Shown in pieces: positions 1-5,230 of a DNA stretch of 5,230 nt. How positions within the stretch are numbered: position 1 is the first letter of the stretch; each line of letters opens with the position of its first letter. Made by a program: the position numbers and the translations under genes. The notes beneath the pieces were generated by a model that saw nothing but the letters and a program-made list of their open reading frames with translations, did no database searches and was not told the origin of the DNA. The stretch comes from an uncultured Lachnospiraceae bacterium. Lineage in GTDB: Bacteria; Bacillota; Clostridia; Lachnospirales; Lachnospiraceae. The DNA lies in NCBI GenBank assembly GCA_945834545.1, contig CAMAHO010000151.1:1-5230 (forward strand). The letters are read 5' to 3'.

Positions 1-77
1 ATCGCGGAAATAGGCAAGCAATAAAGTCCAGGTAATTAAAAACTGCTATACTAGTATCGTAATCCAGCAACACAACC

Positions 78-1151
78 TTATTCGTTCATCTTCGCTAGCT
101 TCGCTGCCTGGTCGGCTGCAATACAAGCATCCAGAATTTCCTGAATATCGCCGTTCATAATCTTATCCAGCTTATATAAGGTCAAACCGATTCTGTGGTC
201 GGTGACGCGTCCCTGAGGGAAGTTGTAGGTACGAATCTTTTCCGAGCGGTCACCTGTACCAATCTGGCTTCTTCTAAGCTCCGCTTCTGCGTCATGACGC
301 TGTTGCTGCTCAATGTCATACAATTTGGCTTTGAGCAAGGCAAACGCCTTTGCCTTGTTTTGCAGCTGGGACTTTTCTGTCTGGCTGTAAACTACGATAC
401 CCGTAGGATAGTGCGTCAGACGGACAGCGGAGTCTGTGGTATTGACACACTGACCACCGTTTCCGGAAGCACGCATTACATCAATGCGGATGTCCTTCTC
501 GTCGATGACAATATCAATATCTTCATCCACCTCAGGCATGACAGCCACACTGATGGTAGAGGTATGGATACGACCACCGCTCTCGGTCTCAGGGACACGC
601 TGCACACGATGCACGCCACTCTCATACTTCATCACAGAGTAGGCTCCCTGACCGTTAATCATAAACTGTACTTCCTTCATGCCGCCGATACCGATTTCAT
701 CCACATTCATGGTCTCGACCTTCCAGCGCCTGCCCTCTGCGTAATGTACATACATACGGTAAATCTCAGCAGCAAAGAGAGCTGCCTCATCTCCACCTGC
801 ACCGGCACGAATCTCCACGATAACATTCTTTTCATCGTTGGGGTCCTTGGGAAGAAGCAAAATCTTCATCTCCTGCTCCAATTCCTCCACGCGTTTCTTG
901 CTGTCGTTTAGAGTTTCCTTGATCATCTCTCTCATCTCTTCATCATTTTCTTCATCCAGCATATGAAGAGAATCCTCTATTTCCTGTTTACATTTTTTAT
1001 ATTCTCTGTAATCTTCCACAATGGGGGTTAAGTCGCTCTGCTCCTTCATCAGCTTACGGAAGCGCTCCGGATTCGCAGTTACGTTGGGCTCATTTAACTC
1101 TCCCATGATTTCTTCAAAACGGATTAATAAATCCTCCAATTTATCAAACAT
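78..1151 (-). CDS. prfA: Peptide chain release factor 1 (RF1)
   Basis: Class I release factor that reads UAA and UAG in the ribosomal A site and triggers hydrolysis of peptidyl-tRNA in the cytoplasm. The 357-aa product has the usual RF1 length. The N-terminal ~100 residues are charged and helical (domain 1). RAGAGGDEA at 115-123 opens the core domain. The codon-recognition tripeptide at 187-189 is PET, fitting the RF1 PxT pattern and not the SPF of RF2. The catalytic GGQ is at 232-234 in the context RASGNGGQCVNTTDSAVR; many RF1 proteins have H where this one has C after GGQ, a variant I recall from other Clostridia. The ATG at 1151 is preceded by AAAGG (1165-1161) with 9 nt spacing. The gene ends in TAA. 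It lies 155 nt downstream of prmC, whose product methylates Q234. Identification is secure. Confidence 0.98.
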   Translation of the reverse strand: MFDKLEDLLIRFEEIMGELNEPNVTANPERFRKLMKEQSDLTPIVEDYREYKKCKQEIEDSLHMLDEENDEEMREMIKETLNDSKKRVEELEQEMKILLLPKDPNDEKNVIVEIRAGAGGDEAALFAAEIYRMYVHYAEGRRWKVETMNVDEIGIGGMKEVQFMINGQGAYSVMKYESGVHRVQRVPETESGGRIHTSTISVAVMPEVDEDIDIVIDEKDIRIDVMRASGNGGQCVNTTDSAVRLTHYPTGIVVYSQTEKSQLQNKAKAFALLKAKLYDIEQQQRHDAEAELRRSQIGTGDRSEKIRTYNFPQGRVTDHRIGLTLYKLDKIMNGDIQEILDACIAADQAAKLAKMNE

Positions 1152-1204
1152 AAAATTATACCTTTCTTCATTTCAAATACTCAATCAAATACCTAATCCT
1201 GAAA

Positions 1205-1277
1205 TGCAATTATCCGGAAACGCAACTAATCTACGAAACTCTATCCAAGAAAAGACTCACTTTATCCGGATAATGCA
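1205..1277 (-). repeat. Bulged inverted repeat in the prmC-prfA gap, possible RNA stem or paired operator
   Basis: On the minus strand TGCATTATCCGGA (1277-1265) is complementary to TCCGGATAATTGCA (1218-1205). This gives 4 + 9 base pairs interrupted by one unpaired T at 1209, around a 46-nt interval. The first arm also sits within a perfect 12-bp palindrome, TTATCCGGATAA (1273-1262), and the second arm contains a degenerate copy of it. No T-run follows either arm, so it does not look like an intrinsic terminator. It could be a folded element in the prmC-prfA transcript, for example controlling RF1 translation or mRNA processing, or a pair of DNA sites about 52 bp apart. The pairing is seen directly; any function is inference. 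Confidence 0.45.
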
Positions 1278-1306
1278 GATACTCAAACCACTTCCATACA
1301 AACCGG

Positions 1307-2152
1307 CTACAAATAAGTTCCGTACACTACTCTGTCCAAGCCCGCCAAATCCTTTACACAGGTAATCTGAACAAATCCTGCCTCTTTCATAAGTCCAATA
1401 ACAGCCTCCTTTTGGTCGTATCCAATCTCAAAGTACAGCATACCACCGTGATACAAATACTCCTTACTCTGAGCAATGATCTGACGATAAAACCGCAGTC
1501 CATCCCTATCCCCATCTAAAGCCATCAAGGGCTCATGGTCTCTCACCTCCGGCATCAGTGTGGGAATCACCTCCGTAGGGATATAGGGGGGATTGGAAAC
1601 GATGCGGTCAAATTTTCCCTCCACAGGCTCAAATAAATCCCCCTGCAGAAAAGAAATATTCTTCTGCTTCTCCTCCGGCAATAATCGACTTGCATTTTCT
1701 CTTGCTACCGAAAGTGCCTCTGCAGACAAGTCAGAGCCTACACCTATACAATCATTTTTATAATTCAATAAACTAATCAGAATGGCCCCGCTTCCGGTAC
1801 ACATATCCAGCACGGACATTCCATCGTGAAGCTCAATCAATACCTCTTCTACCAAGGTCTCGGTATCCTGTCTGGGAATCAAAACCTTATCATTCACCTT
1901 AAAATCAAGCCCCATGAAGTTTTGTACCCCAAGCAGCTGCTGGAGTGGGATATGCATCGCTCTCTGTTCCACAAGTTCCCTAAAGCCAGGAATCTTCTCT
2001 GAAGGTGCCTCTTTTTCACCGTCCAAAAGCAATAGATTGCGATTCCCTTCAAATACTGCTTCCAAGATTAGCCTTGCATCCAAACCTGCTTCTGCTATAT
2101 CTGCATTTTGTAAGCTCTTTACAGCCAAGTCATAAAGCTCCCGATATGTCAT
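1307..2152 (-). CDS. prmC: Peptide chain release factor N5-glutamine methyltransferase
   Basis: SAM-dependent enzyme that methylates the side-chain amide of the glutamine in the GGQ motif of RF1 and RF2, raising termination efficiency. The 281-aa product matches the family length. Residues 1-85 form the helical substrate-binding N-domain. LIPRQDTE at 91-98 corresponds to the conserved LIPRPxTE, with Q in place of the usual P. SAM-binding motif I is VLDMCTGSG (114-122), the substrate-glutamine motif NPPY is at 187-190, and ALDGDRDGL (211-219) and FEIGYDQ (241-247) are family signatures. The ATG overlaps the stop of the DUF1385 gene as ATGA (2152-2149), so translational coupling is likely. No strong Shine-Dalgarno is visible; only a GGGGA tract about 11 nt upstream. 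The stop is TAG. Its substrate gene prfA comes next. B. subtilis and E. coli have the reverse order, prfA before prmC; prmC first is what I remember from Clostridia. Confidence 0.97.
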   Translation of the reverse strand: MTYRELYDLAVKSLQNADIAEAGLDARLILEAVFEGNRNLLLLDGEKEAPSEKIPGFRELVEQRAMHIPLQQLLGVQNFMGLDFKVNDKVLIPRQDTETLVEEVLIELHDGMSVLDMCTGSGAILISLLNYKNDCIGVGSDLSAEALSVARENASRLLPEEKQKNISFLQGDLFEPVEGKFDRIVSNPPYIPTEVIPTLMPEVRDHEPLMALDGDRDGLRFYRQIIAQSKEYLYHGGMLYFEIGYDQKEAVIGLMKEAGFVQITCVKDLAGLDRVVYGTYL

Positions 2153-3312
2153 TCTTCACTGTCCCCTGCATTTTCTTCCTGGGTTTCCTCAACGAAATCC
2201 TCTGTCCGAGTTGTTTCCGTTGTCTCTGTTGGCTCTGAGCTTGTTCCAATCTCTTTCTCCGGCTCGCTTTCCACCATAACATTCTCCAGCTCTATCCTAT
2301 CCTCCAGGATAACGTGAACTTTGGCCTTACGCTCCATTTCCTCTTCCATATCCTTGGGATCCACATCATACCCAAATTCAGACTTAAGGAACGCTTTCCA
2401 ATCAAATACTGCCTCCACAGAAGCAATCGCCACCTCAATCATGGAACGGTCAGGCTCCTTGGTAGTCAATCTCTGAATCCACATTCCGGGAGCTGACAAG
2501 ATATTTACAATGATATTATTGCTTCGGCCCGCTATTCGAATGAGTTCATAGGAGATTCCCGCTATCGCAGGCATCAGCAAAATGCGAAGCAAAACCTTCA
2601 TCAAAACATTCTCCGTGCGGATAAAGAAGAATAACACAACACTCACAAAGAATACAAAAAAGATGAAGCTGGTTCCGCATCTCTTATGTAATCTGGAGCT
2701 TCTCATAACATTGCTGACTGTAAGGGCACGCCCTCTTTCAATGCAGTTGATACACTTATGTTCCGCACCGTGATACGCAAACAACCGTTTAATATCCTTC
2801 ATCATTGAAATCAGCAGAATATACAGCACAAAAATCACAATACGAAGGGCGCCCTCAATAATCATAATCAAGGATTCATTTTGAATGTACTGCTTGAAAA
2901 TTCCTGATACAAAGTAGGGTAGCACGACAAAGATGCCTACAGCCAACACCACAGCGATCAGCATGACAAAGGTATTGATTATCTTCTCTGCTCGTCCGCC
3001 TGTCACCTTGTCTAAAGCCTTATATGCCTTTGTATTTTCTTCCTCTTCATCATAAAAAGCAGCCGAAGCATTCAAGGCATGATTTCCCAAAATCAAAGAT
3101 TCCACAAAATTGAAGATACCTCTTATGAAAGGAATCTTCCTCCATAAGCTTTCTTCCTTGACTAACCCCTGATATCCCTCGATTTCAACCACGATTTCAT
3201 CATTCGGTTTTCTCACCGCAACGGCATAACGGCTCTTATTCTTCATCATTACGCCTTCTAAAACTGCCTGTCCTCCGATTCCGGAATAGTGCCCTCTTCT
3301 GCGTGATCTCAT
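2149..3312 (-). CDS. DUF1385 (YqhQ-family) integral membrane protein, function unknown
   Basis: Belongs to the DUF1385/YqhQ family, annotated in databases as a putative metal-dependent enzyme but without an established reaction. The 387-aa product opens with basic residues and the signature GGQAVLEGVMMK (13-24). Four hydrophobic segments are visible at about 112-136, 148-170, 214-231 and 236-256. Between the second and third is YHGAEHKCINCIERG (180-194), followed by SRLHKRCGTSF (206-216). Their His, Glu and Cys residues are plausible metal ligands facing one side of the membrane. The conserved core ends near 310 after APGMWIQRLTTKEP (274-287). The last ~75 residues are an acidic, Thr/Glu-rich tail that looks disordered; B. 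subtilis YqhQ, about 318 aa, lacks such a long tail. The start is supported by AGGAGG (3322-3317) 4 nt before the ATG. The gene lies after the rpmE terminator and overlaps prmC by 4 nt. Family is confident, function unknown. Confidence 0.93.
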   Translation of the reverse strand: MRSRRRGHYSGIGGQAVLEGVMMKNKSRYAVAVRKPNDEIVVEIEGYQGLVKEESLWRKIPFIRGIFNFVESLILGNHALNASAAFYDEEEENTKAYKALDKVTGGRAEKIINTFVMLIAVVLAVGIFVVLPYFVSGIFKQYIQNESLIMIIEGALRIVIFVLYILLISMMKDIKRLFAYHGAEHKCINCIERGRALTVSNVMRSSRLHKRCGTSFIFFVFFVSVVLFFFIRTENVLMKVLLRILLMPAIAGISYELIRIAGRSNNIIVNILSAPGMWIQRLTTKEPDRSMIEVAIASVEAVFDWKAFLKSEFGYDVDPKDMEEEMERKAKVHVILEDRIELENVMVESEPEKEIGTSSEPTETTETTRTEDFVEETQEENAGDSEE

Positions 3313-3330
3313 ACAACCTCCTAAAATGTC

Positions 3331-3360
3331 AAAAAGGTTGAGTTTTTAAGCTCAACCTTT
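3331..3360 (-). terminator. Intrinsic terminator after rpmE
   Basis: On the minus strand AAAGGTTGAG (3360-3351) pairs perfectly with CTCAACCTTT (3342-3333) around the 8-nt loop CTTAAAAA. The downstream arm runs into a block of five T (3335-3331). The stem begins 11 nt after the rpmE TAG, and the DUF1385 Shine-Dalgarno starts 8 nt after the T-run. Geometry fits a Rho-independent terminator acting on rpmE transcripts. Because the stem is only moderately GC-rich and the T-run is short, partial read-through into the DUF1385-prmC-prfA genes is plausible. Confidence 0.85.
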
Positions 3361-3371
3361 CATCTGCCTTA

Positions 3372-3572
3372 CTATTTAACACCGTATTTCCTATTAAACT
3401 TATCAATACGTCCATCAGCTCTGGCAACCTTCTGCTGGCCAGTGTAGAATGAATGGCACTTGGAGCAAACTTCAACGTGAATCTCAGGCTTTGTAGAACC
3501 GGTTACAAAAGTGTTACCGCAGTTACAGGTTACAGTTGCCTGATAGTAATTAGGATGGATTCCTTCTTTCAT
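3372..3572 (-). CDS. rpmE: Ribosomal protein bL31, zinc-binding (C+) form
   Basis: Protein of the large ribosomal subunit that helps bridge the two subunits. Started at the ATG at 3572 it is 66 aa, the same length as B. subtilis RpmE, and begins with the family-typical MKEGIHPNY. Four cysteines form the zinc ribbon: C16 and C18 (CNC), then C36 and C39 (CSKC), so this is the C+ form that needs zinc. The C-terminal DGRIDKFNRKYG is characteristic. A GTG at 3581 would add three residues (VKN) but lies inside the Shine-Dalgarno, so it is rejected as start. One oddity is HSFYTG at 40-45, where most bL31 proteins have HPFYTG. The gene has its own promoter and leader in the rho-rpmE gap and is followed by a terminator, so it can be a single-gene transcript. 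The stop is TAG. Confidence 0.97.
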   Translation of the reverse strand: MKEGIHPNYYQATVTCNCGNTFVTGSTKPEIHVEVCSKCHSFYTGQQKVARADGRIDKFNRKYGVK

Positions 3573-3577
3573 GTTTT

Positions 3578-3584
3578 TCACCTC
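3578..3584 (-). promoter_or_regulatory. Shine-Dalgarno of rpmE that decides its start
   Basis: GAGGTGA (3584-3578) matches seven consecutive bases of the ideal sequence complementary to the 16S rRNA 3' end. It stands 5 nt before the ATG at 3572. The alternative GTG start (3581-3579) is part of this element, leaving no room for a ribosome binding site of its own. Confidence 0.85.
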
Positions 3585-3622
3585 TCTATTAAAATAAGAT
3601 TATTGTTTTGTTCTCATCCGCA

Positions 3623-3644
3623 CTGCCTATGCAACCACAGACAG
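3623..3644 (-). promoter_or_regulatory. Hairpin in the rpmE 5' leader, candidate bL31 autoregulatory element
   Basis: Minus-strand CTGTCTGTG (3644-3636) pairs with CATAGGCAG (3631-3623) in nine consecutive base pairs, two of them G-U, around the tetraloop GTTG. It begins at or within a base or two of the transcript start predicted from the rpmE promoter, leaving about 50 nt before the ATG. Bacterial bL31 genes, including some in Firmicutes, are known to carry structured leaders thought to bind bL31 and limit its synthesis. Position and size fit that role, but I cannot compare this hairpin with the published consensus, so the assignment is inference. The hairpin could also simply protect the 5' end of the mRNA. 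Confidence 0.5.
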
Positions 3645-3666
3645 CTTACTTATTTTAGCATAGGCA
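3624..3666 (-). repeat. Perfect 9-bp inverted repeat straddling the rpmE -10 box and transcript start
   Basis: TGCCTATGC (3666-3658) and GCATAGGCA (3632-3624) on the minus strand are exact reverse complements, 25 nt apart, with centres 34 bp apart. The left arm ends in the TGC of the extended -10 element, and the right arm is the 3' half of the leader hairpin. As DNA the pair could be an operator. As RNA the long stem can form only in transcripts entering from rho, and it competes with the 22-nt hairpin. No T-run follows, so it is not an intrinsic terminator. The repeat is certain; its role is inferred. Confidence 0.5.
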
Positions 3667-3680
3667 AAATAAATGTGCAA
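3652..3680 (-). promoter_or_regulatory. Sigma-A-type promoter for rpmE
   Basis: The minus strand reads -35 TTGCAC (3680-3675), a spacer of exactly 17 bp, and -10 TAAAAT (3657-3652), preceded by TGC as an extended -10. Match to the housekeeping consensus is four of six for the -35 and five of six for the -10. Transcription would start near 3646-3644, giving a leader of about 72 nt before the rpmE ATG. The promoter lies just after the rho stop codon, so rpmE can be expressed independently of rho. Confidence 0.75.
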
Positions 3681-3698
3681 GTCCTAAATTGAATTATT

Positions 3699-5230
3699 TT
3701 ATATGAATCTGTTACTCTTTACCAAGGAAATGAAATCCTTATTACTTTTTGTCTTTGAGAACAGCTCCAGGATTTTATCCGTTGCATCATCCGGCTTTAA
3801 TCCGTTGAGGGCTTTTCTCATAATGTTGATTGCTTCCAATTCATCCTGAGCAAGCAACAAATCTTCTCTTCTGGTGCCGGACTTTGCCAAATCAATGGCC
3901 GGGAAAATACGTTTCTCAGAAAGCTTTCTGTCCAAAACCATTTCCATATTGCCGGTTCCCTTGAATTCCTCATATACTACATCGTCCATCTTGCTACCGG
4001 TATCCACAAGGGCTGTTGCCAGAATCGTCAGGCTGCCACCCTCTCTCATATTTCTCGCAGCACCGAAAAAGCGCTTGGGCATATGAAGAGCAGCAGGATC
4101 CAAACCACCGGACAGGGTTCTGCCGCTGGGCGGAACCACCAGATTGTACGCTCTGGTAAGACGGGTAATGCTGTCTAACAGGATAACCACATCCTGTTTA
4201 TGTTCAACGAGACGCTTTGCTCTCTCAATCACCATCTCCGAAACTCGTTTATGATGCTCAGGAAGTTCGTCAAAGGTAGAGTAAATCACTTCCACATTTT
4301 CCCCGACAATGGCTTCCCTGATATCCGTAACCTCCTCCGGTCTCTCATCAATGAGCAGAATCAACATATACACCTTGGGATTATTCTTTAAAATGGATTT
4401 CGCAACTTCCTTTAATAAGGTAGTCTTACCTGCCTTAGGGGGAGAAACAATCATACCTCTCTGCCCCTTTCCCACAGGGCTGACCAAATCCATAACACGC
4501 ATTGCTACACTACAGCCGGCTGTTTCCAGACGGATTCTTTCATTAGGGAAAATAGGTGTCATGTCCTCGAAGGCCTTGCGCTTCATGGCTTCCTCAACAG
4601 TAAATCCGTTGATGGACTTGATATACAGCAGGGCGCTGAATTTCTCCTGCATAGTACGAATCTTTTTATTTCCGGTCAGGATGTCCCCTGTCTTTAGCCC
4701 GAAGCGTCGAATCTGGCTAGGTGCTACATAGACATCATCTGTTCCCGGAAGGTAATTTGCACAACGAATAAAGCCATATCCCTCTCCCATGACCTCCAGG
4801 ATACCGCAAGCTTCTATGCCACTGTCCAATTCCTTGGGGAAGTTCTTTTCATCATATACTTCAGTGACACGGGCATTTTTATTAGCTCCTGCAGCGGGCT
4901 GAGCTCCACCGGCTCCCGCATTTGGTGCTGTCCCGGATGGACTCGGTGTGCCAGTCTCCTGTTCCTTAACCGCGTCTGCCGGTTTATTTGCCCTCTCACT
5001 CATTCCCTTTTGGGCATCACTTTTCCCTGCATCCGGTCTTGTGAAAACAATTTTCTTTGGAGACCTTTTCACCTCCTCAGGTTGCTTTTCAGACTCTTTC
5101 TCTTCAGATACCTTAGGCGTATCAGCCTCACCTGCCTTTTGTGTCAAAGCATCTACCAGCTCTGATTTCTTCATCGTCGAAATACCCTTAATCCCTTGCT
5201 CCTTTGCCATATCACGAAGCTCGGACATTG
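3699..5230 (-). CDS. rho: Transcription termination factor Rho (5' end cut by window edge)
   Basis: Hexameric RNA-dependent ATPase/helicase that releases RNA polymerase from untranslated transcripts. Numbering is from the ATG at 5228. Residues 1-31 are a SAP-like Rho_N motif (IKGISTMKKSELVDAL at 13-28). Residues 33-120 are a Lys/Glu- then Gly/Ala/Pro-rich insertion absent from E. coli Rho. The cold-shock-type RNA-binding domain starts near 138, with GYGFIR at 150-155 and YVAPSQIRRF at 167-176. The ATPase domain has Walker A SPPKAGKTT (262-270), DERPEEVTD (294-302) with the predicted catalytic Glu 295, Walker B DVVILLDS (346-353), a Q-loop (PPSGRTLSGG, 366-375), an R-loop region (FKGTGN, 422-427) and arginine finger R453. 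All key ATPase residues are intact. The ATG is two bases from the edge, no ribosome binding site is visible, and the first Rho_N helix is missing, so translation probably begins upstream. The stop is TAA. Confidence 0.97.
   Translation of the reverse strand, partial: MSELRDMAKEQGIKGISTMKKSELVDALTQKAGEADTPKVSEEKESEKQPEEVKRSPKKIVFTRPDAGKSDAQKGMSERANKPADAVKEQETGTPSPSGTAPNAGAGGAQPAAGANKNARVTEVYDEKNFPKELDSGIEACGILEVMGEGYGFIRCANYLPGTDDVYVAPSQIRRFGLKTGDILTGNKKIRTMQEKFSALLYIKSINGFTVEEAMKRKAFEDMTPIFPNERIRLETAGCSVAMRVMDLVSPVGKGQRGMIVSPPKAGKTTLLKEVAKSILKNNPKVYMLILLIDERPEEVTDIREAIVGENVEVIYSTFDELPEHHKRVSEMVIERAKRLVEHKQDVVILLDSITRLTRAYNLVVPPSGRTLSGGLDPAALHMPKRFFGAARNMREGGSLTILATALVDTGSKMDDVVYEEFKGTGNMEMVLDRKLSEKRIFPAIDLAKSGTRREDLLLAQDELEAINIMRKALNGLKPDDATDKILELFSKTKSNKDFISLVKSNRFI

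Noticed and set aside
48..57. 10-bp palindrome ATACTAGTAT
   Set aside because: A single short palindrome with no loop, no second copy and no associated element is expected by chance at this length scale.
195..911. 238-codon open frame on the plus strand opposite prfA
   Set aside because: It lies wholly antisense to a clear RF1 gene, resembles no family I know, and open antisense frames are common opposite codon-biased genes.
1155..1160. Perfect TATAAT hexamer just upstream of prfA
   Set aside because: With its best -35 (TTGAGT, 18 bp spacing) transcription would start at or after the prfA start codon. It falls in the A/T-rich spacer between the Shine-Dalgarno and the ATG, so it is probably coincidental.
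1136..1171. Short upstream frame (11 codons) starting at ATG 1171 and overlapping the prfA start
   Set aside because: It has no ribosome binding site of its own, and its first codons coincide with the prfA Shine-Dalgarno region, so there is no evidence it is translated.
3327..3332. Perfect TTGACA hexamer downstream of the rpmE terminator
   Set aside because: The position 17 bp downstream, inside the DUF1385 coding sequence, reads AGATCA and not a -10 box.
4309..4731. 140-codon plus-strand frame opposite rho
   Set aside because: Antisense shadow of the conserved Rho RNA-binding and ATPase region, with no visible ribosome binding site support or recognisable domain.
4814..4999. 61-codon minus-strand frame inside rho
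   Set aside because: It is an alternative frame of the Rho insertion, rich in Arg and Gln as expected from shifted reading of that sequence, with no independent support.
1..5230. Search for a novel defence, mobile or biosynthetic system
   Set aside because: All substantial coding capacity is accounted for by five conserved genes in one cluster. No transposase, integrase, toxin-antitoxin pair, direct-repeat array or RNA gene was seen.

Overview
The window holds one conserved housekeeping gene cluster, entirely on the minus strand. In transcription order (right to left) it reads rho (runs off the right edge), rpmE, a DUF1385/YqhQ-family membrane protein, prmC and prfA. The order rho-rpmE-DUF1385-prmC-prfA, the zinc-ribbon bL31, a Rho with a long N-terminal insertion, and the RF1 wording around its GGQ loop all point to a low-to-moderate GC Gram-positive of class Clostridia. 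Lachnospiraceae is my best guess. This is inferred from remembered family features, not from a search.

Layout. Positions 5230-3699: transcription terminator Rho, whose first codons probably lie outside the window. Positions 3698-3573: a gap with a strong sigma-A-type promoter (-35 TTGCAC, 17 bp, extended -10 TGCTAAAAT), a 22-nt hairpin right at the predicted transcript start, an inverted repeat that straddles the -10 box, and a near-ideal Shine-Dalgarno sequence. Positions 3572-3372: bL31, best started at the ATG at 3572 (66 aa). Positions 3360-3331: an intrinsic terminator. Positions 3312-2149: DUF1385 protein, followed by a 4-nt ATGA overlap into prmC (2152-1307). Positions 1306-1152: a 155-nt gap with a long inverted repeat. 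Positions 1151-78: release factor 1. Positions 77-1: too little sequence to call.

How the genes fit together. PrmC methylates the glutamine of the GGQ motif in the release factor encoded next door, so prmC-prfA is a modifying-enzyme/substrate pair. bL31 is a ribosomal protein and Rho ends transcription, so the cluster is devoted to gene expression. DUF1385 is the one member without a known biochemical role. The terminator after rpmE suggests rpmE is made in excess and the three distal genes rely on read-through or on a promoter I could not identify.

I found no mobile element, CRISPR array, tRNA, rRNA or defence-type system, and no evidence of a previously undescribed multi-gene system. The parts most worth a second look are non-coding: the rpmE promoter/leader with two competing pairings, and the inverted repeat between prmC and prfA.
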